Counted from the stretch's first letter, positions 1-8,270 are shown. The stretch: 64,000 bases of DNA from Paenibacillus sp. VTT E-133291 (GCF_002264395.1 NZ_NFVA01000002.1:1-64000); one strand, 5' to 3'. Notes: generated from the sequence alone by a model not told the origin. Numbers and translations: made by a program.

Positions 1-27
1 GTGGAGGTTCGAGTCCTCTCGACCGCA
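1..27 (+). tRNA. tRNA 3' end, partial (probably tRNA-Leu)
   Basis: The window opens inside a tRNA. A 5-bp T-stem (positions 3-7 with 15-19) encloses the TTCGAGT T-loop at 8-14. The 3' acceptor strand CGACCGC (20-26) and discriminator A27 follow, and CCA is not encoded (TCA follows). The acceptor strand and T-arm resemble Bacillus-group tRNA-Leu genes. The anticodon is outside the window, so the amino acid is an inference. Confidence 0.75.
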
Positions 28-34
28 TCACTAG

Positions 35-65
35 AAACTCCCTTGAGAAATCAAGGGAGTTTTCT
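35..65 (+). terminator. intrinsic terminator of the tRNA transcript
   Basis: A 12-bp stem (35-46 with 51-62) closed by a GAAA loop is followed by a T-rich run. It sits directly behind the tRNA. Confidence 0.85.
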
Positions 66-231
66 TTACGTGCATATAAGGTTGACTAACCAGTAACCCT
101 AGATAAGGGAGTATCATTTTCATTGTGGATGGAGCCTAGGTTCATAAGAGTTTTGTATAATACAGTGAACTTACAGGTATATAAATAGGTGTGTATCTGA
201 GGGAAAGTCAGGGAGCATTGGAGTTGGATTT

Positions 232-437
232 ATTAAAGGAGAATTCAAGATTATAGGGAATTTCTCCCTATAATTATTAGAATTCAGTTATTTTCAATAA
301 GTATAAGGAATTACTCCCTATAAATTCGGATAAAACCCCAAATACGATAAAATCCAATGAATTAAAGGGAGGTTTTCCCTATATCCATCGATTTATGGAC
401 AAAAGCGTAAATTTAAAGGGAGGAATTCCCTATATCC
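232..437. repeat. cluster of palindromic repeats in both orientations
   Basis: Copies at 251-274 and 302-326 are in one orientation. Copies at 362-386 and 413-437 are in the other and differ from each other at only 2 of 25 bases. Each copy carries GGGA and TCCC arms around an AT-rich centre; the first has a perfect 9-bp inverted repeat (251-259 with 265-273). A degenerate fifth copy lies near 233-246. Centre-to-centre spacing is about 50, 61 and 50 bases. The stretch from 66 to 798 contains no gene I can support; the rest of it (440-798) shows nothing recognisable. Confidence 0.7.
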
Positions 438-798
438 GTGATTGAGACTGAGAAAAAGTAGAAAGTGAGGCATATATGCACCAGAATTACCCCCGGAAAT
501 TCCCATAGTCGCCTCAGCCTACAAAATTACATTTATAAATAATACGGGGTGGCTAACACCTTGATTTCTGCAAATTTGCATTAATTCTTACTTCAGAAGA
601 AATCTTCGAGCCATCCGTGAGGATATACCTGTACATTCTCAGTTTTTGAACTTAATGAGGAAGATATCATGTACAAAAAGCTGATCATTTGCAGGCTTTT
701 TCTAGTTCGGTGAAGAGTATGGGTGAATAAAGGTATATCATTTTGATTCTGAGATGTGAACGGATGGTTCATGAAAGTTCTGATGATCATGGTATGAC

Positions 799-1329
799 TT
801 AGCTTAATAAATATCGAATTAACCCTAATAAAGCGAAGGCGAACAAAACTGTCCCAGCACCAATGCCTGTAATTGCACTGTTTGCGACCTTAAGTTTTTT
901 AGATATGAATAGTGATACGATAGAGATTGCAACAAGAAGTGCTGCTAAAAGGTATAAACTGAAATCGTTAAACACACTTTTTAAGCCAATAAAATGAATC
1001 CCTACTATAAAAGAAATCCAAGGAGCAACGTAATCATTATACTTACATTTCATCAATATAGAAGCGCCAGCGCCAGCCAAAAATAATTCAACATAGACAG
1101 AAATTAGATAATTATCAAAAGAGGTCTTGTCATTTAATACGGAGGGAGCATCCCAGTTCGTCACACTTAAATAGACACCAATCAAGCAGATGAGAAGGGA
1201 TACACCAGAAGCTACGCCAATATATTTTCGCCAGCTGGATCTGGGATTTTCTTGTGCCCAACCAAACCAACTAAAACTAAACATACCGAATATAGAAGCA
1301 TACATGGCGTAATCCCTCACATAATCCAT
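799..1329 (-). CDS. multi-pass membrane protein of unknown function
   Basis: A 176-residue hydrophobic protein with about five predicted membrane segments and a C-terminal pair of glycine/alanine-rich helices. I place the start at the ATG at 1329 because an AGGAGG site sits just upstream; the reading frame runs further but without such a site. It lies 40 bases behind the ABC membrane subunit on the same strand and is probably the last gene of the ytrA-type operon. I recognise no family motif. It could be an extra membrane subunit of the exporter or an unrelated passenger. Confidence 0.75.
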   Translation of the reverse strand: MDYVRDYAMYASIFGMFSFSWFGWAQENPRSSWRKYIGVASGVSLLICLIGVYLSVTNWDAPSVLNDKTSFDNYLISVYVELFLAGAGASILMKCKYNDYVAPWISFIVGIHFIGLKSVFNDFSLYLLAALLVAISIVSLFISKKLKVANSAITGIGAGTVLFAFALLGLIRYLLS

Positions 1330-1369
1330 ACAGTACCTCCTATAATGTTTAGATATTCGAGGCAGTGCC

Positions 1370-2053
1370 TTATACTGTAGACTTCCGAAGCATCCAAAAC
1401 GATAAGAGTGCATACAAGACCGTCAAAGGCATGCTCCACAAGGCAATTTCAAATGCGGTATGGCTAACGAACCAATTAAATAGATCTCCCCACCAATGAT
1501 AATACGTCATTAACAATCCAGCGACGCTGTACACAATAAACATGACTGCTGCGAAAATGAATAGGCCACTTCTGCCGAATCTGCGGAAGATACTGGAGAT
1601 AACAAATCCCCAATAAAACATATGCAACATGATCACGAAATAGATCCACAGCTGCTCTAGGACAGTACCGTCATTCAAGTATGGCATATGAAAATAATGT
1701 AGCTGCACACCCCATCCAGGTGTTAATTTGGTTTCTACAATAGATAGCAGGAACAGAAGAAGTGAGAAGCCGGCACTTGTTATAACGGCCATTAAGGAGG
1801 TGCCGAAGAAATAATCTGTCCTCCGTATGCTTAAGCCCAAGGCAAAGGGGAAGGTCTGAACCAAAATGATGATACCTATGACAAACATATAAATAAAGAT
1901 AGAGACTAGGCCACCGGTATACATTGGTTCTTGCATGAAACAAGCTATGACGAGATTGACGAGAAAACTGGACAATAATATGATCCAAGGCATAAATAAC
2001 CAAAACCATTTATCCTTGTAGTGCATTTTTAATATCCCTGTCATATGGTTCAT
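1370..2053 (-). CDS. ABC exporter membrane subunit
   Basis: This 227-residue protein has six hydrophobic segments and short polar loops, as in ABC-2-type permeases of the YtrC/YtrD kind. Its start overlaps the stop of the ATPase gene by four bases (ATGA), so the two are translationally coupled. It should form the channel driven by that ATPase. The substrate cannot be read from the sequence. Relatives under YtrA-type GntR control respond to cell-wall-active agents in several Firmicutes, so a role in envelope stress is plausible but inferred. Confidence 0.75.
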   Translation of the reverse strand: MNHMTGILKMHYKDKWFWLFMPWIILLSSFLVNLVIACFMQEPMYTGGLVSIFIYMFVIGIIILVQTFPFALGLSIRRTDYFFGTSLMAVITSAGFSLLLFLLSIVETKLTPGWGVQLHYFHMPYLNDGTVLEQLWIYFVIMLHMFYWGFVISSIFRRFGRSGLFIFAAVMFIVYSVAGLLMTYYHWWGDLFNWFVSHTAFEIALWSMPLTVLYALLSFWMLRKSTV

Positions 2054-2943
2054 TGTGCTGCCACTTCCTTTCCTTGAGATCTTCTATTTGTGAGATGAAC
2101 AATTAACTGTTGTAAAGAGATAGGGGAGATCTCCAGACCTAGCATCTCAGCACGTGTTAGATCTGTTGAGTTTAAGCCAATAACAGTGGCAGAAAGTAAT
2201 CCGCCAAAGGATTCACGAGAGATAACCTCTTTACCGGAGATTAAATCTTCCACCTTCGCAGTCGCACCGATCACCTTAGCGGCTCGCCCGCGAAGCGCTT
2301 CAGCATCCTCATTGATAATCAGCTTACCGTTGTCGATAACAATGACATGCTCTAACAGCTGGCTTACCTCATCAATTAAATGGGTAGACAAGACAACTGT
2401 TCGTGGATATTCTGAATAATCCTCAATTAATCGATTGTAAAACAGGCTTCTAGCCACAGCATCCAGACCTAAATAGGGCTCGTCAAATATAGTTAGGGGA
2501 GCTCGGCTAGCTAGACCTACTACAATACCCACCGCCGAGAGCATACCTCTGGACAGCTTCTTTATTCTTCTTTTTAAGGGTAGATTGAAGTCTTTGATTA
2601 AAGAGTGGGCATAGTCCCGATCAAAGTTAGGGAAAAATAACGCAGAAACCTCTAGAACATCGATAATACGGTACGTATCTGGGTACTTTTGGCTTTCCTT
2701 AATGAAGCAAATCTGATTGAGTACGCGGTTATTCTCGTAGGGATGTTCCCCGAACACCTTCAGATCACCACTTGTAGCAAATAACTGTGCTGTAATCATG
2801 TGCATGATTGTTGTTTTCCCCGCACCATTTCTGCCAAGCAGACCATAGATTTTGTTCTTTTCTAAAGAAAAATTAATGTCTTGGATGACGGTTACCTTTC
2901 CGTACGACTTGGTCAGTCCCTTGATCTCAACGACTTCATTCAT
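2050..2943 (-). CDS. ABC transporter ATP-binding protein, YtrB-like
   Basis: A 297-residue ABC ATPase. Walker A is GRNGAGKT near residue 37, the signature is LSRGM (in place of LSGGQ), Walker B is LTIFDEP, and the H-loop is STH. The C-terminal ~80 residues are a regulatory extension typical of YtrB/BcrA-like exporter ATPases. The start overlaps the regulator's stop by four bases, and the membrane-subunit gene follows with a matching overlap. Function as an export ATPase is well supported; the cargo is unknown. Confidence 0.9.
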   Translation of the reverse strand: MNEVVEIKGLTKSYGKVTVIQDINFSLEKNKIYGLLGRNGAGKTTIMHMITAQLFATSGDLKVFGEHPYENNRVLNQICFIKESQKYPDTYRIIDVLEVSALFFPNFDRDYAHSLIKDFNLPLKRRIKKLSRGMLSAVGIVVGLASRAPLTIFDEPYLGLDAVARSLFYNRLIEDYSEYPRTVVLSTHLIDEVSQLLEHVIVIDNGKLIINEDAEALRGRAAKVIGATAKVEDLISGKEVISRESFGGLLSATVIGLNSTDLTRAEMLGLEISPISLQQLIVHLTNRRSQGKEVAAQ

Positions 2944-3311
2944 GACCGATTATCTCCCCTCTGAATCATCTTCGTTAATTGATCCAACGTAATTCCTAAT
3001 TTCTCTGCTTCACGGATCATAGTTACAACATATTGCTCATAAAATTGTTCTTTTCTCTTTTCCATCAATACTGTGCGCGCTCCAGAAGCTACAAACATGC
3101 CGATACCTCGCTTTTTGTATAAAATTCCTTGGTCGACAAGCAAATTCACACCTTTCGCAGCCGTAGCCGGATTGATCTGGTAAAAAACAGCAAATTGATT
3201 TGTAGAAGGAACCTGTGATTCCTCCAGGAGTGTTTCTTCGATGATGTCATTTTCTATCCGTTCGGCGATCTGCATAAATATTGGTCGAGTATCATCCATT
3301 AAGCTTCCCAT
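2940..3311 (-). CDS. GntR-family transcriptional regulator, YtrA subfamily
   Basis: At 123 residues this is the short YtrA type: a winged helix-turn-helix (roughly residues 8-75, including SQVPSTNQFAVFYQINPATAAKG split over two helices) followed by a small two-helix dimerisation tail rather than a large ligand domain. It is the first gene of a four-gene minus-strand operon with ABC exporter subunits. A 24-bp palindrome over its promoter (3333-3356) is a natural autoregulatory site. The start at 3311 has GGCGGTG upstream; an ATG four codons later with GGAAG is an alternative. Confidence 0.88.
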   Translation of the reverse strand: MGSLMDDTRPIFMQIAERIENDIIEETLLEESQVPSTNQFAVFYQINPATAAKGVNLLVDQGILYKKRGIGMFVASGARTVLMEKRKEQFYEQYVVTMIREAEKLGITLDQLTKMIQRGDNRS

Positions 3312-3332
3312 GTATTCACCGCCATGTTCATT

Positions 3333-3356
3333 GGTTAGTTAGTTATGTAATTAACC
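3333..3356 (-). promoter_or_regulatory. candidate YtrA-type operator
   Basis: A 24-base imperfect palindrome of the form GGTTAnTTAnnTAnnTAAnTAACC. It overlaps the -10 box of the minus-strand promoter feeding the GntR/ABC operon. Operator function is inferred from position and symmetry. Confidence 0.6.
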
Positions 3357-3382
3357 ATATATGTAATGGACTTATTTGTCAA
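3354..3382 (-). promoter_or_regulatory. sigma-A-type promoter of the ytrA-like operon
   Basis: On the minus strand TTGACA (3377-3382) is followed after 17 bases by TATGGT (3354-3359). The start codon of the GntR gene lies about 45 bases downstream. Confidence 0.6.
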
Positions 3383-3449
3383 TCATTTCTATGTGGATTT
3401 TTTGATCCTTTGAGCCCAAATCCAGCGAATTGCCGTATCAGCATAAATA

Positions 3450-3482
3450 AAAGGCAGTTCGGTCAAACCGAACTGCCTTTTA
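3450..3482 (+). terminator. strong hairpin with T tract between divergent genes
   Basis: A perfect 14-bp stem (3450-3463 with 3467-3480) with a CAA loop and flanking A and T runs, so it could work on either strand. It lies between a divergent promoter and the methyltransferase gene, where no upstream gene needs a terminator. Confidence 0.75.
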
Positions 3483-3541
3483 TTTTAGTTGGATGTCTGC
3501 TATGATTTTGTCCTATTAGAAAACAAGAGAAGGGTGAACCT

Positions 3542-4351
3542 ATGAATGGATATGGTCCGGATTTATTTAAAGGTACGGCAGTGTACTATTCAGAATATCG
3601 GCCGCAGTATCCTTCATCCCTTATTCGGTACTTAATTCAGAAGTTTTCGCTTAACGGAGAAGGCCGTCTGCTTGATTTAGGGTGTGGTACGGGTCAGCTG
3701 GGACTAAGATTTAGTGATTGGTTTGAAGAAATGATAGGTGTAGATACGGAAAGTGAAATGTTGGAAGAGGCTAATCGTCTATCAACACTCCATAGGGTAG
3801 ATAACGTTAGTTGGATACTTGGTAGAGCAGAAGAGTTGCAGAACGACTGGGGTTCCTTCCGTCTTACCATCCTGGCCAAAGCCTTTCATTGGATGGATAG
3901 GACAGCCCTTCTTGAAATTCTACATCATAGTTTGATCGATAATGGTGGATTAGCGATTATTGATACTTTTAATGTAGGGCATGAGCCATTATCTTGGCAG
4001 CTTAAGGTAAATGAAGTAGTAAAACGCTGGTTAGGTAACGAAAGAATAGCAGGAGACAGCATCTATACTCATCCTAAAGAAAGACATGAGGATATTGTTG
4101 CGCGATCTAGTTTTAAGGATGTGGAAAGATTGATTTTACCGAGTTATTCAGTGACATGGACGGTGGATTCTATTCTTGGAAATTTGTATTCCACATCCTA
4201 TGCTTCAAAGCGTTTATTTGGAGATCACTTAGAACAATTTGAAGCGGATTTGAAATCTTCTTTATTAGAAATTGAGCCTATGGGTAAATTTACTGAAGTG
4301 TTGTCAGTTTCTGTTATCACAGCTTTAAAGAAGGAAGCAAAATCACAATAA
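3542..4351 (+). CDS. class I SAM-dependent methyltransferase
   Basis: This 269-residue protein has a glycine-rich SAM motif LDLGCGTGQLG at residues 44-54, an acidic GVDTESEML ribose-binding loop, and a KAFHWMD segment typical of UbiE/Tam-like small-molecule methyltransferases. The C-terminal third probably shapes the acceptor pocket. AGAAGGGTG supports the start. The gene stands alone on the plus strand and its last nine bases overlap the end of the convergent protease gene. The methyl acceptor is unknown. Confidence 0.88.
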   Translation: MNGYGPDLFKGTAVYYSEYRPQYPSSLIRYLIQKFSLNGEGRLLDLGCGTGQLGLRFSDWFEEMIGVDTESEMLEEANRLSTLHRVDNVSWILGRAEELQNDWGSFRLTILAKAFHWMDRTALLEILHHSLIDNGGLAIIDTFNVGHEPLSWQLKVNEVVKRWLGNERIAGDSIYTHPKERHEDIVARSSFKDVERLILPSYSVTWTVDSILGNLYSTSYASKRLFGDHLEQFEADLKSSLLEIEPMGKFTEVLSVSVITALKKEAKSQ

Positions 4352-5590
4352 GAATCTCGCATTAATCTCACCAGAGCCGGCTGTGTTAGGTTTTAGTTTA
4401 AGAGAGAATATGTTCTTTTTCAGTATGCATTTTACTTGCTTAGGGGATAGAGATGGATTTCTCTGCAACAATTGAGCGATCACACCGGAGACTATTGGGG
4501 TTGAGACGCTGGTACCGGACAGTACAAAATAATTTTTAGCGATCCGCAAGTAAGGAAGCTCGCGATCTAGCTTGGAGTGAGGCGCACGAAGAGAAATAAT
4601 GGTCTCGCCAGGAGCTACGAGGTCTGGTTTCTTTCGCCCTCCAGGTGCAGGTCCGCGGCTTGAATATGAAGTAATCCGGTCGTCCTTTTGTGTGAGCGTG
4701 CGGCGATCATCCACTGCACCTACGGTAATTGCAGAAGGACTAATACTAGGAGATTCTATCGTCCTGCGTCCAGGGCCGCTATTTCCAGCTGCAATCACAA
4801 CAGTGAGTCCAGCCTTTATTGCTTTTTCTACGGCTTGGCACAGCGGATCGTCAGAACAAGGTAAATTTACCGTACCCCCTAATGACATCGAAAGGATACG
4901 TAGTTTTAGTCGCTTTCGATTCGCAATACACCACTCGATTCCTTTAATAATCGTGGAGTCATATCCGTCACCATTTTTATCGAGTACTTTAACACCGACG
5001 ACCCCTGCCTCTGGAGCAGGGCTTTTGTATTTTCCTTTGCTCATCCATCCGTTGCCTGCCGCATCGCCTGCGATATGTGTTCCATGACCGTTATCGTCGT
5101 AGGGAAGTTTTCTGTGATTGATAAAATCTTTAAAAGCTACGATACGGTTACAGGGCTGAATCAGATCAGGGTGTCTATACACTCCTGTGTCAAGAATGGC
5201 AATGTTGATTCCTTTTCCGGTAAGTCCCTGTTTCTTTTGGACGGATGTAGAACCGATGGATGGTGTCGCTATATAAAGTGATGTCTTTTTAATTCCGTCT
5301 ACATAGATTTTATCGATTCCATGCCAACTGCACATCTGTTTCAGACAGTTCATCGAAACTAGTGATGATACAGAATTTAGTATAGGAAGATGATGTTTGA
5401 TAGGAAAGTCGTGTGATTCTAGATGTTTTTGTAATGACTTCAGCTGTGCCGGGGTCATTTTTTGTTTGAATTTAATAATGATAGGGATTTTAGCGGATGT
5501 ACCGCGACGGACTTGGGAGTGTTGAATTCTTTTTCTTAGCGCCCTATGGATTCTTGAATTGTATTGCTCTAGCCACAATTGTCGGCTCAT
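4343..5590 (-). CDS. S8-family (subtilisin-like) serine protease
   Basis: A 415-residue protease with all catalytic parts: Asp134 in ILDTGV, His169 in DNGHGTHIAG, the oxyanion Asn270 in AAGNSGPG, and Ser361 in LSGTSVSTP. Residues 31-110 resemble a propeptide or inhibitor-I9-like region. There is no signal peptide, which points to an intracellular AprX-like enzyme. It is transcribed alone, convergent with the methyltransferase gene. The substrate is unknown. Confidence 0.92.
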   Translation of the reverse strand: MSRQLWLEQYNSRIHRALRKRIQHSQVRRGTSAKIPIIIKFKQKMTPAQLKSLQKHLESHDFPIKHHLPILNSVSSLVSMNCLKQMCSWHGIDKIYVDGIKKTSLYIATPSIGSTSVQKKQGLTGKGINIAILDTGVYRHPDLIQPCNRIVAFKDFINHRKLPYDDNGHGTHIAGDAAGNGWMSKGKYKSPAPEAGVVGVKVLDKNGDGYDSTIIKGIEWCIANRKRLKLRILSMSLGGTVNLPCSDDPLCQAVEKAIKAGLTVVIAAGNSGPGRRTIESPSISPSAITVGAVDDRRTLTQKDDRITSYSSRGPAPGGRKKPDLVAPGETIISLRAPHSKLDRELPYLRIAKNYFVLSGTSVSTPIVSGVIAQLLQRNPSLSPKQVKCILKKNIFSLKLKPNTAGSGEINARFLL

Positions 5591-5676
5591 TTATTAATGG
5601 ATCACCTCACAAGTGCATTATATGCACCACTGATCCAGTGGGTACGAATCTACGAATCTACGAAACTAGGAATAGA

Positions 5677-6340
5677 TCATGCAGATTTTAACAATACTTG
5701 AATCTCATAAACCCACTGAAACATTCCGGTGAAAATTACTGACTGGATGACGAATGGAATTTCCGTATATTCGGCTTTAGCATACGCAGTGATATTCTGC
5801 ATCGTTTCCATTCTCTGCTGCTCTGAGCAATAACCATTGAGATAAGTTCCTTTTGGTAAATCAAAAGTAAATGCATCTTTTGGCTCATCTCCAAGCTGTT
5901 GATTCAATGCATTCTGCAGTTGATGGAAACTTTCGAGGCTGGTTTTCTGTAGTGACGGAATTTTGACGATTGCTCTTTGTCCCGAGACTTTGGTTGAAAA
6001 ATGGGTAGAGGATAGGGGAACATCAGATAAATAAGCATGGTTTTCGTATTGTTCTCGTAAAATTCCAAGTTGTAATTTCGTCTTTTTGAGCTGCTTAATT
6101 TCCTGTTCTATTTCCTCGTCCTTTGTTTTTAGAAAACTATTCATATAATCAAGATTATCATTCGTAAAAACATCTTTAATCTTATGAAGTGGCATATTCT
6201 TTTTTTTTGCAGAAGTTAATGACATCCAGATAAATTAGCTCTATATCTGAATAATAGCGATAACCAGAGGAGGGATCTACTTTTGCAGGCTTCAGCAGGT
6301 CGATTCGGTCATAATGCCGCAAGGTCTCGATAGTTGTGTA
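5677..6340 (-). pseudogene. MerR-family regulator, frameshifted and N-terminally truncated
   Basis: From 6340 downwards the minus strand reads TIETLRHYDRIDLLKPAKVD, the second half of a MerR DNA-binding domain, then runs into a stop. The remainder (coiled coil and GyrI-like effector domain, ending at 5677) continues in another frame and could be read from an ATG at 6225. The shift coincides with a run of nine A residues (6200-6208, T on plus); eight would restore the frame. The first ~20 residues, including the start codon and first helix, are missing. Homopolymer slippage could restore the frame but not the N-terminus. Confidence 0.85.
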
Positions 6341-6743
6341 TCAGAACTGATAGCGGTAGCCATTAGAATAGTTACATTGGTTGGTGTGGTTTGCACTGCA
6401 ATACTGATTATTTTTAAATCTCCCTTTATTTCTCTTTTTGTAAAAGACAATCTTCAGGTCATGAATACATCCAGTGAGATCATCACATTTTATAGCGTTA
6501 ATTTTATCTTTGTGGGGGCCAATATTATTATTAACGCTCTGTATACAGCTATTAACAATCCTAGAACATCCGCGATTTTGGCGATTTTACGATATGTCTT
6601 GTTGATAGGGAATTTCTTTATCCTTCCTTTAATATTGGGTAATATCGGCTTATGGCTTTCTTTATGTAGTGGCAGAAATAATCTGCGTCGTGGTAAGCTA
6701 TGTTTGTTTGAACAAGACAAAGCAAAAGTGGAGTATCAACTAG
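6341..6743 (+). pseudogene. MATE-family efflux pump, 3' remnant
   Basis: The plus strand from about 6341 encodes only the last third of a MATE transporter (SELIAVAIRIVTLV onwards, with NIIINALYTAINNPRTS typical of the family). After LWLSL near 6672 the frame shifts: the current frame gives a polar nonsense tail, while another frame gives VVAEIICVVVSY and a plausible terminus ending at the TAG at 6741. A two-base loss in the usual LP codon pair would explain it. The 5' two thirds of the gene are absent. Confidence 0.85.
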
Positions 6744-6771
6744 TTATTCAGAGTGAAGAAGAGAGCAATAG

Positions 6772-6909
6772 ATGATCCTTGAATTACCGTATCATGCAGG
6801 AGAGCGACTAGTGTTACGTTCCTCCTGCTGCCTCTATTATTGCCTTGAGGATGGCGAGAAGTGTTATGTATGTCCAAGGCTAACGGAAGAAGAACGAGAA
6901 GAGAAATGA
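6772..6909 (+). pseudogene. C-terminal fragment of an FhuF-like siderophore-iron reductase
   Basis: This 45-codon open frame contains C-C-x10-C-x2-C (SSCCLYY...CYVC), exactly the [2Fe-2S] ligand spacing of FhuF-type ferric-siderophore reductases, which lies at the C-terminus of those proteins. A stop codon directly precedes the ATG and no FhuF-like sequence is found upstream, so it is most likely the tail of a deleted gene. It abuts a Fur-controlled uptake operon, which fits the iron theme. Confidence 0.7.
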
Positions 6910-6962
6910 GTGAAGATTCACTCCATTCTATAATTAAATATTTAGGTTTATTATGCATATTG

Positions 6963-6989
6963 ACCACGTCCTTTAGATGTGGTTTTTTT
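6963..6989 (+). terminator. intrinsic terminator
   Basis: An 8-bp stem (6963-6970 with 6976-6983, one GU pair) with a 5-base loop is followed by a T run. It separates the decayed genes from the iron operon. Between here and the promoter at 7112 I see nothing else. Confidence 0.8.
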
Positions 6990-7111
6990 GTTAATTTAAA
7001 AAAGTGAAAATTTCATTCAATACTGAATTCCTATTTATCTACAAGAAAGGTTGTCCTTTTTAATTGGGATGTTTAAGGCGTTTTTGCTGGTTTAAAATTT
7101 AAATAAAATTC

Positions 7112-7141
7112 TTGACACTTCCCAATGATAACCATTATCAT
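7112..7141 (+). promoter_or_regulatory. promoter of the haem/iron uptake operon with Fur box 1
   Basis: TTGACA (7112-7117) is followed after 18 bases by TATCAT (7136-7141). A near-perfect Fur box, TGATAACCATTATCA (7126-7140), covers the -10 region, so iron-loaded Fur should block RNA polymerase. Confidence 0.8.
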
Positions 7142-7159
7142 AGGAAAGGTAGATGAAAA

Positions 7160-7174
7160 TGAAAATCATTATCA
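7160..7174 (+). promoter_or_regulatory. Fur box 2
   Basis: TGAAAATCATTATCA matches the classic 15-base Fur consensus at 14 positions and lies downstream of the first box, before the ribosome site. Confidence 0.75.
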
Positions 7175-7216
7175 CTACATGAAACGTATAATTATACATA
7201 CTCGGAGGGATAGATT

Positions 7217-8254
7217 TTGAAGAAATTATTAGTACTTCTGGTGGTTGCAGCGCTTACTGCAATGACTGCATGTTCGTCCACCAATACAGCGGACAATCAA
7301 ACCAAGAATGAAGCTGTAACGAATACAGCTGCTAATGAAACGAAAGAAGCAAATGCAGCGAATGCAACAGAAGCAGCGAAAACAGCGGATGCTGGAAAGG
7401 TGTACAGTCTGGAGAATGATGGTGTAGATGAAGCATTGTTCAATGAAGCATTAAGCCAGTTTCCAGCCACAGCTCCACAGCGAATTGTAACTACATCTGT
7501 CCCATTAACAGAAATGCTCTATTTGCTTGGAATCACACCAGTTGGGGTGCCAACCTCCACCAATCCAATCCCTGCTGACTTTGAATCGATAGATAAAATT
7601 GGCTCGCCAATGGCACCGGATCTTGAAGTAGTAACAAAGCTTGAGCCAGACTTGCTGCTGGGGGCAGAATCGCTTCGAAGCACGCTGGATAAGACACTGG
7701 AAGGCATGGACTTGCAAAAAGCATATCTACGCACAGAATCCTTTGAGGATTTAAAGCTTAGCCTTAAAGTATTAGGCACTTATTTTAATAAAAAAGATGA
7801 AATGAATACGGCTTTGAGTAAGATTTTGGATAAAGAGAATGAGCTAAGCAAATTAGCCGAAGGAAAAGAACTGCCGAGCGTGATGCTCGTTATTGGAACC
7901 GCTGATTCCTTCATGGTTATGAGTGAGAAATCTTATCTGGGTAGCTTGGTTAAGAAGCTTGGCGCTGATAATATCGCTACTTCTGTACTTAAAGTTACAG
8001 ATACTTACTCTCCTATAAACATGGAAAACGTCGTAGCCGCTGATCCTGACGTTATTCTCGTATTGGCTTCAGGTGACCACGGAGCGACCAAGGATAAATT
8101 TAAAAAAGAAATAGAGAAAAATGAAACTTGGACGAAGCTGTCCGCTTATAAAAACGACAAAATCCAGATTTTAGATTACAGTGTGTTCGGTGTAACTTCG
8201 ATCATTAACGCAGAAACAGCCCTAACTGAAATCGCAAAATACTTCTATGAATAA
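7217..8254 (+). CDS. IsdE-like haem/iron ABC transporter lipoprotein
   Basis: A 345-residue substrate-binding protein with a lipoprotein signal (lipobox MTAC, Cys19), a low-complexity Asn/Ala/Thr linker to about residue 60, then a class III two-lobed binding fold. Met132 in GSPMAPD and His288 in SGDHG are 156 residues apart, close to the haem ligands Met78 and His229 of staphylococcal IsdE, so haem is the favoured ligand; a siderophore remains possible. The start is TTG with GGAGGGA seven bases upstream. It is the first gene of a Fur-controlled operon with permease, ATPase and a HugZ-like protein. Confidence 0.85.
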   Translation: MKKLLVLLVVAALTAMTACSSTNTADNQTKNEAVTNTAANETKEANAANATEAAKTADAGKVYSLENDGVDEALFNEALSQFPATAPQRIVTTSVPLTEMLYLLGITPVGVPTSTNPIPADFESIDKIGSPMAPDLEVVTKLEPDLLLGAESLRSTLDKTLEGMDLQKAYLRTESFEDLKLSLKVLGTYFNKKDEMNTALSKILDKENELSKLAEGKELPSVMLVIGTADSFMVMSEKSYLGSLVKKLGADNIATSVLKVTDTYSPINMENVVAADPDVILVLASGDHGATKDKFKKEIEKNETWTKLSAYKNDKIQILDYSVFGVTSIINAETALTEIAKYFYE

Positions 8255-8270
8255 TTAAAGGAGACAGCAA

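Noticed and set aside
232-437. CRISPR array
   Set aside because: The repeats occur in both orientations, differ in the arms, have irregular spacing and few copies, and no cas genes are near.
593-790. 65-codon minus-strand open frame
   Set aside because: No ribosome site, no domain-like composition and no operon context; treated as non-coding.
3281-3505. 74-codon plus-strand frame
   Set aside because: It runs through the operator, promoter and terminator region and has no ribosome site.
4599-5087. 162-codon plus-strand frame
   Set aside because: Lies antisense inside the well-supported protease gene and has no recognisable protein features.
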